A stretch of DNA of 64,000 bases from Karstenula rhodostoma CBS 690.94. Lineage: Eukaryota > Ascomycota > Dothideomycetes > Pleosporales > Didymosphaeriaceae. The first letter of the stretch is position 1. Each line of letters opens with the position of its first letter. A program made the position numbers and the translations under genes. Of the stretch, positions 36,942 through 47,119 are shown in pieces. A model generated the notes under the pieces. It was given only the letters and a program-made list of their open reading frames with translations, was not told where the DNA came from and did not search any database. The DNA lies in the NCBI GenBank assembly GCA_010093485.1, contig MU001509.1, positions 242,256 through 306,255 on the forward strand, read 5' to 3'.

Positions 36942-38019
36942 ATGTCGGACTACAAGAAGTTGAAATCCCACCAGCTCGCTGAGCTCCTCGCCCGCCGCGG
37001 CCTCGAACCCGGTGGTACGTATATTTCTTTCTTTTCTTCACCTCTCCTCCCTTTCCTTTCCCACTCGACTTACCCAGTATCCACGTACCAAGGCACAAAG
37101 CTGCATATGATGTCCCGCCTTGTCATGCAGGATGCCGAGGAAGCCGCTGCGGTGAAAGCGACGACCGCCGCAATCCAGGCCGCCTCAACCAGCCGGTCCC
37201 CTCAGACCAACGGCGGACAAGAGAATGAGGGAAAGAAAGGTGAGTGGTCAAAGGTCAAGGGCGGTGCGGATCGCGGTGGTGCGGATCAGGACAAGCAGAA
37301 GATGGGAAGGATGCGGTCGGAGAAGGGAAGGCAGAGCGGAAAGGGCAAAGCCAAGGAGATTGGGGGAGGCGGATACTACGGCGTGCTTGGACAAGACAAC
37401 AAAGACGTGGAGAAGGCAGAGGAGATGGATGAGGAGGATTTTGTGAGGGAGCTGTTGGCGGGCGGTGCGGCGGATGGGCCCAAGGCCGCCACCACTGAGT
37501 CGCAGCACAAGAGCGGTAAGTTTTCATTTGAGTTGGAGTGGTTAGAGTCCAGAGTGTTGACCGAAGGACATAGGAATCATCGTCAATATGACGGCGACGA
37601 GGCCCACCATGCGCGGTCGTGCACGTAGCGGACGCAAGACCTCGTCTACGCGCCTCGTCCCCGACAACGACGGCGCCCTCAGCGATACTTCGACTATCCG
37701 CGCTTCTTCGCCTGTGGCTCCAGAGCGGATCTCGCTTCCCCATGGCAATAAGGACATAGAGAAGGGCGTGAAGGACGGCAAGAAACGCGTGCGGGCTCTA
37801 AAGAAGAAGGGAAATACTGGAGAACAGGCCAATCACGCCGCTGTTCACGCCGGTACTGCGGCGGTCCACAACTCTGGCGCCTCGATGGTCATCTTGTTCG
37901 CCGCCAGCTTCATCGTACTGGTGCTTGTCTTTTCGACGAGCCCGGGTAGCATTACGGAGGCGTGGAGCTACGTGGTGGCCTTCATGAAGGATCTCATGGG
38001 AACCATGGGCCCGAAGTGA
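36942..38019 (+). CDS. SAP-domain protein with C-terminal membrane segment
   Basis: Exons are 36942-37014, 37093-37515 and 37574-38019, giving 313 aa. The N-terminus, joined across the first intron, reads KLKSHQLAELLARRGLEPGG then TKLHMMSRLVMQDAEEAA: the L-x2-L-L-x3-GL-x2-GG-K-x3-RL pattern of a SAP helix-extension-helix domain that binds DNA or RNA. A basic Gly/Lys stretch and an acidic patch (EKAEEMDEEDFVRELLAGG) follow, then Arg-rich RPTMRGRARSGRK. Near the C-terminus a strong hydrophobic helix, MVILFAASFIVLVLVF, is followed by a short amphipathic end. A SAP domain with a tail-anchor-like helix suggests tethering chromatin to a membrane, such as the inner nuclear envelope, as for fungal Heh/Src1 proteins, but homology to those is not shown. 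The first intron is 78 nt and in frame, so an unspliced reading would be open but would destroy the SAP domain. Confidence 0.75.
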
Positions 38020-38815
38020 GCAGCGCGAGTGAGAGATTCTCATGGCTCTTGAGGTGACCTAGGGCTATACGGTGCTACATGCGGTACAAAGAGATGTTCG
38101 GGATGACGGAATTCTACTGGAAACGGTATGGTGGAGGAAATTCACACGGTAACATAGTCACGAATGATGCTTCGAATGAATGACACCCGTGCTTCTCTGA
38201 TATTGCTCTTCGTGCTCCTGAATCAATTGACGTGATATACTGCATGCGTATGTTCCTTTCCTCGAGATACCCTAGGGCACACCCGTGGTTGAATGTCGTG
38301 ATATAAGACGTGGTGCTTAGCTCGGAGGATGAGCACTTGTAGCTCTTGCAACGCTCTGTTCTCAACAGGCAGACTGAACTGTATTGAGCTTCAGCATAAA
38401 TTATGACTTTCTCAACCTGCTGCCGCAAGTCCCGGTATTGGAAAGCGTGCGGTGAGGCGGAGGTGGCTCAGTGTTGACGCCAAGCCCCGTCCGTTTGCGC
38501 CTTCCGTGTATACCAAAGGCTCGCCGCCGCACCCACAACCCTCCAACCACCCCGCGACACTCTTTACACGCAATCGATATTCTCCCTTTGCCTGCACATC
38601 GTACATCCGCACCTTCTCACGCTTGACATCGCTGTTCAAAGCACCCGCACATACACTCGTCCCCGCGTCGACCCCGTTTGCATCCGGCATCCATTACCCC
38701 GCCTTCTCTCGCACACATACACCCTCTGCAATACTTCACAAGATACGGCAAGAGCTTCACATACTCTCCAAGAATCTCCTCCCAAGTCACTTCAGCCTAC
38801 ACCATCTCAGTTGCA
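38020..38815. other. Intergenic and leader of the gene at 38816
   Basis: About 800 bp. The last 140 bp are in frame with the next gene without a stop and may be 5' leader. No other feature was recognised. Confidence 0.4.
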
Positions 38816-39732
38816 ATGGCGCCACGCACTCTCGAAGAGCTCGACGCATGGGCGCAGGACACATTCCCTGAGGAGTTCGCCATCTTCAAGGCCGAAGTCG
38901 ACAAGATCATGACGCCCACATCAATTCCGTACGGCTACAAGCCCAACTACCCCAACGGTCCCAAGCCAAAGTACAAAGATTGGGTCATGCCTGATCCTGA
39001 AAGCAGAAACAAGCTCAAGATGCAGTCGCACCTTGTCCTTGTCATTGGGACCTTCAAGAAGGCAGACCCAAAGCGCCTTGCAGACAAGCTCATCATGTAC
39101 ATGACCAACGGCGAGTATCTGAACTTCGGCCGCATGGTGTACACAGCGGGTAACAAATTACCTAAATATGAAGCCCATCTCGACTCGCAATCTACCCTAG
39201 CCAAGGATGTCTTCATGTTCTCATTTTGGAAGCGAATCACCAATCAGGACCCAAAGAAGAAGTATGGCACGCTTGTGAAGACAGTTGCACTCTACCTTCA
39301 TCTTGTGCGGCAGCTTCTTGCAGATTTCCGCGGTCCTTATGGAGTAGAAGAGAGGTTTGAGGCTGCGGTCAAGGCCTATGCTGCTGACAGGCGAGCCAAA
39401 GAGCAAGGTAAGTTATGCTCAATGATGTGTTTAGCTTTACAATATGCTGATAGGACTTAACAGCAGTGGCCAACAAAGCCACCAAGAGGGGTAGGGATTC
39501 AGATTCGGAGCAAGAAGAGCGCTCAAAGCGGGCTAAAGGCCCAGAAGATCGGGTGAAGGAATTGGAGGCAGAACTCCAAGAGGTGAAGAAGGCGAGTGCC
39601 AAAAGGGTGAAGGACTTGGAGGTGGAGGTGGGTGAGCTAAAGGCGGAGCTATCGCAGCTGAAGGCGGATAGCTCGCGCAAGAAGGAGCTCATCAAGCAGG
39701 TGTTGGATGGGGAGTACAGGATGTCAGGATAA
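38816..39732 (+). CDS. Uncharacterised protein with C-terminal coiled coil
   Basis: Exons are 38816-39407 and 39467-39732 (59-nt intron), giving 285 aa. No family was recognised. The ATG at 38816 (context GCAATGGC) starts APRTLEELDAWAQDTFPEEF; the frame is open upstream to another ATG at 38678. The first 200 residues look globular and helical, with Tyr/Lys/Pro-rich YGYKPNYPNGPKPKYKDWVM and DVFMFSFWKRITNQDPKKKY. After the splice there is a basic, acidic-mixed segment (KRGRDSDSEQEERSKRAKGP) and a heptad-like coiled coil (VKELEAELQEVKKASAKRVK, then VEVGELKAELSQLKAD). Basic clusters suggest nuclear location. Without splicing the frame ends 18 codons into the intron. A degenerate tandem repeat begins about 85 bp after the stop. 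Confidence 0.7.
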
Positions 39733-39816
39733 GATTTGAGTAGCTTATGTTCCTTCAGGGTATTGCCTATAATGTCAAACCCCCTCATAATTCATGATTT
39801 TCCTATAGCTGGATGT

Positions 39817-40221
39817 TGATTGAGCATGTTGATATCTTTCATGGTGTCCCCACTGTCTGGATAAAGCCTGGGATAACACGATAGGATCTGGGTTAGAGTT
39901 AAGTAAAGTATCAACAGCATCTATGATCACTGTTATGTTCACATCTTGCATAATGTCCCTACTATCTAGATGAAACCTGGGATAACTTGATGGAATCTGG
40001 GTCAGAGTTAAAGTCAAATGTCAACAACATTCATGATCACCCTCGATACTATGAGTTCGAGTTGCTTTGCAATGCCTCAGACGGTTTCCGATGAAGCCTG
40101 GGTCGGCTTGATAGGATCTGGGTCAGAGTCAGAGTCAAGTATCAACACGCTCCATGATCACTCTGGATACTGCGAGTTCGAGTTGCATTGCAATGCATCA
40201 GATGGTTTCCATAAAGCGATG
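39817..40221. repeat. Degenerate tandem repeat, period about 110-121 bp
   Basis: Three diverged units start with ATRAARCCTGGG at 39861, 39970 and 40091, with a partial fourth start at 40211 and a partial unit before the first. Shared blocks include GGATCTGGGTYAGAGT, TCAACARCATYYATGATCAC and, in the last two units, ATGAGTTCGAGTTGCTTTGC or its close variant. The later units are the most alike. Confidence 0.8.
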
Positions 40222-40406
40222 TGTCCTTGCGGAGATAGCGGCGTTTTGGGAGCGCGGCTGCCCCGCAGGTTTGGGTGAGAGGTGAAGCTGGCCCTCGTGC
40301 CTGCCTGTCCCGCGCTACACGAACAAACGTCATATTATAGAACCACCTACTGGGGTATATATATTTTAGAATTGCAGTTACTTTTAAGATTCGATCCGCT
40401 GCCAGC

Positions 40407-40500
40407 CGGTGTGGCCTATCCGTAAGGTGGGCCTTCGTGGTTACTCCGCAAGGGGTGGCCAGCATTAGAAGCTGGAAGTTCGATTCCCGGAGGCGCCACC
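40407..40500 (+). ncRNA. Hairpin-rich candidate structured RNA with a B-box-like motif
   Basis: Read by eye, this stretch folds into successive hairpins: GGCCTATC/GGTGGGCC (40413-40433), GGTTACTCC/GGGGTGGCC with a GCAA tetraloop (40439-40460), and CCAGC/GCTGG with a seven-base loop (40459-40475). GTTCGATTCC at 40478-40487 matches the Pol III B-box, and GGTGGGCC (40426) can instead pair with the end GGCGCCACC (40492). A T-run lies about 95 bp downstream. It does not satisfy a standard tRNA cloverleaf: the T-stem and anticodon stem do not pair in canonical positions. Confidence 0.35.
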
Positions 40501-41806
40501 ATTCAGACGTCTCCCCCCAGCGTGGGAAAATACAAATGTCTCGGAATAAAAAACACGGGTAAAGCCGGGTTTCTGAGCAATCAGTTTTTGCACTTTTTTG
40601 CAATCCTTTCAGAGCGACTCTGGGTATTTTGAATATTAGACTTTTTGCCCGTTCAACACGACACATAAACAAAGCGCGATCGCGCCTTTTTTATACGCCA
40701 ACAACTGCTGTAAACAACCAGCTCAGCACAAGTACGCGCTTCTCGACCGCCCGTACTCTGTCGACCTCCCCACTTAACATCGCCAACATGCCACCACCGC
40801 AACGCATATCTGACCACCATCCTAACCACTCAACCGCTCCTAGGGAAAAGAAAAATCACAGCCCATCGCCATAACCTAACTCCCGCCCCAAGACCGCCCT
40901 CGCAACGCCATATCCAACTCCCCATCGGGCGCCAGCTACACAGGGCCTAGGTAGGCTACTTCCCGCTCAGCCACCACACCACACCCACAGAAACCAACCA
41001 CACCACCCAAACAAAGCCTCCCGAAAATAAACTACCCCACCAAGCCTCACCCACCACATACAACGTTTTCAAAGCGTACCTCGCACCTCTACAAAAAGCC
41101 CAAATCTTCTACGCCCACCACGCGCACTCCGCACCACAGACGCACGCCATCCACGAGCTGCTCGCTCTGCTGGAGTCCCAGTCCCCACAACTGGCTTTCC
41201 ACGTGTTTCCCAATCCCACACGCCTGAGCAGCGTTGCGCCCATCGTGTGGGACGTTTCTGAACACAGCGTGCACGACGGGAAAACGTAACCTCTATATCT
41301 CTAGTAAGCAGGCTGGTTCTTACGGGCAACCGTGATGCACATGTTTCTCTCCTCGCGGGGGTCCTCCCGCTTGCAGTGGTTTCTCGCTGAGCGCTGGGCG
41401 CTGGGCGATGTGAAGAGCTGTTGGAGAAGGGGAAGGAGCTGGTTTGTCGGGTGGAGGAACGGGATTGGGTACGGCAGAGGGAACGGGAGACGTTATGGTT
41501 ATCAGATGCCAGCGTCGCTCGCTGCGGGGACGAAGAACATATTTCTTTGAAATTATTGAGCACAATGAGATGAAGAGGGAAGAGGATGCATTACGAAAAC
41601 TACCGCGTGTGTATATATAGACCAGAGCCACCGAAACTCCAATACAGATGCCCGCACCAAGACAGTCTGGCCCAAAGCGCGCGCAAAATCAATGTCCTGA
41701 ACACCTCGCTCGCTCCAACGCTTACCAAAACCATTATCAAAGCAATAGACGGAATCGCAAACTAAGCACCCGCGTGCTGCCTATATGAGGACGAGTACAC
41801 CACACC
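40501..41806. other. Gene-poor region before the calpain gene
   Basis: About 1.3 kb. A short frame at 40629-40874 is Arg/Ser/Thr-rich like a mitochondrial leader but has no convincing continuation. Another frame near 41040-41290 (NVFKAYLAPLQKAQIFYAHH and on to HDGKT) is open and protein-like but has no ATG. Neither is enough to call a gene. Confidence 0.4.
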
Positions 41807-44800
41807 TCACGCCAAGGTCCCCTGGCGATCGATTTCCTTCCCAGCCGGCGCACTCCCAACAAGCTGCACATTCTGCGAGAGTGCAGAGTCCAAGTTCCCT
41901 CTCGTCCGCAGCGGGCTAGTAGCATCCGCCGCGCTGTCATCGACATCAAGCTCCTTCTCTTTCCGGCGCACGCTGATGATAGAGGAGCGATCGTCGCCAT
42001 CGCTCCTCTTGCGCTCGCCCTCGCCGTTGTGCACTTCGATGGTGACGTCGGTGTCTTGGGAGAAGACGCGCAGACCGAGCACGCACACGGCGTTCCAGGG
42101 ATCGCGCTCGAACTCGTCTTCCTCGTCTTCGTACGTGTAGCGGCCCCGGTAGCGAGGCTGTTCGTAGAAGCGAGGCGGCTCGTCGTCGTCGGAGGGGTCG
42201 AAGTCGGAGTCGCACGAGTCGGGGCCGTCGAGCTCGGAGTCCCAGGATGAGTAGTCGGACATCTCGGACGGGGAGCAGATGCCGTGGCGCGCGCGATGCG
42301 AGGCAATGCTTGCGCCTCGGCTACGGGGTACCGAGATACCAGGACGGATACCAGGGATGGGCGACAGGGTCGCTCGGCGCGATGCCGCGGGTGAGGGATG
42401 GGTGGGGCGACGATCGGGGCGAGGGCTGTAGGGCCGCTGTGAGGGCGTTCCAGGATGGAACTCTTCTGACATGGGCGTAGGGATTGGTGATTCAGTCTGG
42501 CCACCTTCATTGTAGCCATCGCGGCCGTTATAGCCATCTCGGCCATTATAGCCGTCACGCCCGTTGTATCCATCGCGGCCATTGTAGCCGTCACGCCCCT
42601 GGTATGCGTCTGCGTTGTATCCACCGCGGCCTTCGAAGCCCGCAGCGTTCTGGTTATACCCGCCTCTGCCTTCGAAACCAGCGTTCTGGTTGTATCCGCC
42701 ACGCCCACCATAGCCACGACTCGGGCTTGATGAACGTTGAGCTGGGGTATTTTGTGTGGATTGTGCTAAGGCCTCCGCCATGCTCGATCCTTGACCAGCA
42801 TCACGGTTGTCTGCAGATAAATCAGCACAATTGATACTTGCTGGAGAGATGTGCCTCATATTGAACTTACAGCCTCCACGACCTTGCAAGGCTCCGGGTA
42901 GAGCTGCGTTGTAGCCGTCGCGACCACGGTTGTACCCTCCTCGACCACCATATCCACCACTCGGGCTCGAGGATCGTTTGCGGGCCATATCGACTCCGCC
43001 AGTACTGGCAGCTCGTGTGTGGCGCGTCACATTCGGGTGCATGGGTTTGATTTCAGGCTCAGTGTCGGAAGGACGGCCTTCATCGTCAACATTGATACCC
43101 AGTCCAGCCAGGCCTTCAAGCTTTTTCTCGACTTCTCCGAGCTCGCTGGTCTTTGGCTTTTTGTGCGATTGCTTCGCAGCCTTCTTCTGCTGTCGCAATT
43201 TCGCCTTCCTCCGTAACTTCTGGCGTTGCTCGTAAGACTGTTTCATCTGCGCCTTCTTCTGCTCAATCTTCTGCTCACGCTCCCTTTCTAGCTTTTCCTT
43301 TTCTTGTTCCCGGAAGTGACCCTTGGCATGTGCAAGATCGTATGACAGACCGATAGATAGAAGCTTTTCGCGTCGCTTGTTGCAATTCAAGCGAATAATC
43401 TCTTCGGGTGTTGGGTCATCGAGCCTGGTCGCTTTGACTTTCAAGAGGACAGTGTAATTACCCGCTTCGAGATCCAACTCCATCGAAACAGAGCGTTTCA
43501 TGAAGTAAGCAGTGTTGCTGCGCACTATGTAGTCCTCTTCGTCGTCCTTGTGGAGACGGAATTGCAAGTTAAACTCATACTGGCCCTGAAGGCCCTCGAA
43601 GTAGCGATCGTCCAATTGGCTCAGCACGATGACGACAGGGCTAGGCTTGGAGAGATGAACTTTGAACTTCGTGTCTAGATAATCGACCGACCAGGGAACG
43701 TTGACGCTCGTCCATTGTTGCGAGACAGTCCATTCTGGTCCAAAGAGCCTGGTCCGGTCAAAGTGTTGGTAGTGCCGTAGAAGGTCTTGGTAGGAAATCC
43801 AGAAGACACCGTCGTCACCAAATCTGTGGTTGAGCTTTTGCATCCACTCGGGTGACCATTCCTCGGAGCCGTCGCTCCAACGTCCGGTCCATTCAGTCCG
43901 ACCCCAGGGGTTGCGAAGTTTGAGAAGCCGCTGCCCATCAATCTCGCGGGCCTCCATGATGGAGTATGCATGCTTTTCTTGGATACCTTTCCTTTGACCA
44001 TATATGCCGCCCATTTGGCCACATCCGAAGAGGAATGTCTTGTTGACGTTGAGCAACTCTTCGCACCAGAACTTTTCCTTGTCGAGAATGTCCGTGGCGA
44101 ATACTTCCGATGTGACACCGCCGGTAAGATCCTCGATACCTTCACCTACGAAGCCTCCATCGATGGCGGAGTAGTCACCGTGCGCTTTGGCATACGCCTT
44201 CTCGAGCAGCGGCAACCATGTCTCGTTCGGGTCACTGCACTGTGCGAAGTACAAGGCTCGAGAACCGGTCTGCATCGCTGTGCGATATTCGTCCTCGGGA
44301 CTCTTCCGGTTCTGTAGCTCCAGCCACTGGTGCCGGCCAAGCGTAGCCTCGTCGAAATCCTCTTTGATCAAGTATAGCTTGTCGTCGATTACTTCGGAGA
44401 TCCATTCTCCGTCTGTGCGACGTCAGCGCGCGTTCAGGTTCCACTACCCTCGTGACCTTACCTCTGTGGAACACGAATCCGTACACCCCAACCTGCTCGT
44501 CGCGCGCCACGCAGACCTTTTGGATCAGCTCCTCTTTGTTGCTTATGGTGGCCAATGCCGACATGAACCAGCAATCGCCATCGTTTCCTTGTCTAACATC
44601 GTTTGCGGTCGCGCCTTCAATGAAGAACTGCGGTCGATCGAAGATATCCTGTAGTACGCAAAAGCGATTAGCGGGGCACTTGCGGCGTAGCTTCCGATCA
44701 GTGTCGCACCTCGATTCTTTTGACAGACATGGGCTGGAAAGTAGTCGTATTCCCATTCAAAGCAGTGAGACAGTCTGGTGGTATTTCGGGGTTTTGCTGT

Positions 44801-45243
44801 GATCGCTTGAAGTCGGCTTCGATGTCGAAGTGCGGATCGCGATACTTTTGGTTGAGTCGTCGGCTTTCTGTACACAATCAGAAACACTCCCTGTGATAGA
44901 CGGGCGGAATTTCTCTACCCTTGACGATCTTGGATACTTTCTTGATACAAGCATCCGCAGCCTCCTGGTATGAAGCCAGTGCGTTCTGGCCAGGTATGGA
45001 ACCTCGAGGCGCATTCGCAGCGGCGCGCTTCGCATAGATGTTATCCGGCAGGACAGTAAACACTTTGCCTGGATGCTTGGTGGTGAAGTTGCCCCAGAAT
45101 TGGTTGATGCTCTTCTGTGGAGGCTGTTTCTTCACGCGAAGCCGGGGGCGGGGTGCCATTGTAATTTCGTTGACCATGCTGGGAGCTTTGGATTGCGGTC
45201 TGGTGATGTTTACCATGTCGATGTGCGAGATTTGCGAGTCCAT
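41807..45243 (-). CDS. Calpain-family cysteine protease with Gly/Tyr-rich repeats
   Basis: A calcium-type papain-fold protease (C2). Exons are 45243-44919, 44867-44710, 44648-44462, 44412-42871 and 42810-41807, giving 1071 aa. The catalytic triad is seen: Cys187 in GNDGDCWFMSALATISN, His371 in EKHAYSIMEAREI and Asn391 in LKLRNPWGRTEW. Splices restore KIVKESRRLNQKYRDPHFDI and IEDIFDRPQFFIEGATANDV. A C2-like beta-sandwich follows (GNYTVLLKVKATR), then a Lys/Arg/Glu-rich coiled coil (EQEKEKLEREREQKIEQKKA). The last 350 residues are disordered, with GGYGGRGGYN and GRDGYN repeats; the 60-nt fourth intron sits inside this repeat region and its removal restores GRGGYNRDAG. An ATG at 45159 (MAPRPRLRVKK) is an alternative start. 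It differs from PalB-type calpains in having this long tail. Substrates are unknown. Confidence 0.9.
42510..42600. repeat. 18-bp minisatellite coding GRDGYN
   Basis: About five nearly identical 18-bp units lie inside the calpain gene's last exon and encode tandem GRDGYN on the minus strand. Related GGYNQNAGFEGR-type units flank it. Confidence 0.85.
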
Positions 45244-47119
45244 CTTTCAGTGGTCCGCCCGGCTAAAAGAGCCTAGGGGTAGAGAAGACGGTAGAGAAGA
45301 GATGGCGTCCATTGGGGACTCAAGGCACGTTGATATATGATTGCACGCTGCGAAGAAGCACTCAGCCGCAGCAGTGACGGCACGAGCTTGGACTGTCGGG
45401 TGGTGTATTTTCAGCAACAGCCCGCGGTCCCAGTGAGGATTTAGTGGGGCGGTCAGACACGGGGGTCCTCCTCGGCTATGCCGCCAAAATCCCCGCCGAG
45501 ATTGCCTCGCAGCAAATCACCTCCCAACGGCGGCCGCGATGCATCGAACGGCCATGCAGCGCTAGTCGACACATTCCAAAAGGGCGGACAGGCAGACAAG
45601 GCACCGAACCATCCCAGCTGTGCACAGCTGCATAGCCGTCAATAGGAGTGAGTTGTGACGGTAGCGTTCAGCGGCAGAGCCACGGGCGGAGGCCCCCGTT
45701 TGGTGGACTCCCATGTTGGCATGGCTTTGGGGCGGTAATCTAACCGCATCTGGTTGGCACAACTGCCAGCCTGACCGACTCCCGTCCTTTTTGTGTAGTG
45801 ACAGCGCGTCGTTCGTTGGAGGATCTGGAGGTGAAGCCTTTCTTGGATGCAGAGTTGTGATGAAGGGGGTGCAGAGCACCACAAATCTGAAGCAGTGACC
45901 TGACGTAGACGCTTGCATGCAACATGACTCCCATCACTCTGGCATTGTTCCACCGTGCACGAGGCAAGGCTGAGTATGCGACACATAGTCCTCTTTGTGA
46001 GAGTGTAACGTGTTCTGCGGTCAATAGAGTGCACTGCTGTGCCACACTCGAATCTATCCATAGCCATCTGAAATCTATCCATAGCCACACTATCCGGCGG
46101 CGCGAGTAGCAAGCATGCTGTTGATTGAGCAGATGGTACGAGAGCGGATTGACAATGCAGCGTCATCGTGTGCAGTCAGACGTGGGCAAGAGTGTTCTCG
46201 AACACTGAGGCGGTCGAGGAATGCCAGATTTCGTAATGTGGCTTTTCTCAGATCCCGTCCTGAACGTGCAACTCTGTGCTGTGGTTGGTGGTTGGTGGTT
46301 GGTCGCAAGGTCCAGCCAACAGAACCTCATGCTTTTGCGGATTTACGGAGGACCCACAAACGGAAAGTGTCTCACTCATTCCCTAGAATCGGGTCTTCTC
46401 TGTGTGGTCTGGGTCGAACTCGTCCCTGCATAAGTCGACATCATCCGACTGGGGTGTGAACATTGGAGCTGACCACCATTGCCAGCCAAAACCTGTGATT
46501 CGATCGACGCCCTGACTCAAGAGCACGATGCGATCTAAAGCGACCCAAGGGCCAAGAGACGTTGCAAGCTGACTTGTTCCGCGTGGGATCACAGGGTTCT
46601 AAGCCTTAGTACTCAGCCCTATGCGACTCGGAAGGGCGGCTTGTCGACTCCCACGCCGGCCATGCTCACCGTCGTTCATTCAAAATAGGCCAATCAGGAT
46701 GCACATGTGCTGGTATGCCTCAAAAAAGGCGCGTAGGCGCATGGGTGATTAGAAATTGCGAGGGAATTGTGCGACTCGGGGAGCGAGGGAAGGAGCGAGG
46801 GTGTGCATGCAGACCGCTCGTGGAACCGGATGTGTAGTTCAACGGATGTGCAGTATCGTGCAGGCAGAGGAGGAAGGCCGGCGAGGCCATGGCAGTGTAG
46901 GGTGGAGGAGCGGTGAGTGGGGACACGGCTAGATTGCGACGTTGCATGTGACCCGACCACTAAGCGACGCCAACCTTACGTCATAAACGTCCAAATGTCA
47001 GCCTCGTGCTTGCTACCACCCACCCACACCATCACCATCTAAGTCATCACCTTCTCCTGCTTGCAACAATGGCTGATGGTGGCGTGTCAACGGACCTTTG
47101 TTCAATTTGTGTTCTCACT
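45244..47119. other. Long gene-poor region
   Basis: About 1.9 kb between the divergent starts and ends of neighbouring genes. Both strands hold only short frames with no recognisable motif. Small direct repeats are visible: TCTATCCATAGCCA twice near 46053-46088 and three GTTGGTG units near 46282-46300. Confidence 0.5.

Noticed and set aside
40426..40500. A standard 75-nt tRNA gene
   Set aside because: The TTCGA falls at the right position, but the T-stem, anticodon stem and three acceptor pairs do not form, so it was kept only as a candidate structured RNA.
46115..46459. A 114-codon plus-strand frame in the 45-47 kb gap
   Set aside because: Arg/Ser/Cys-rich without any pattern; length is within chance for this base composition.
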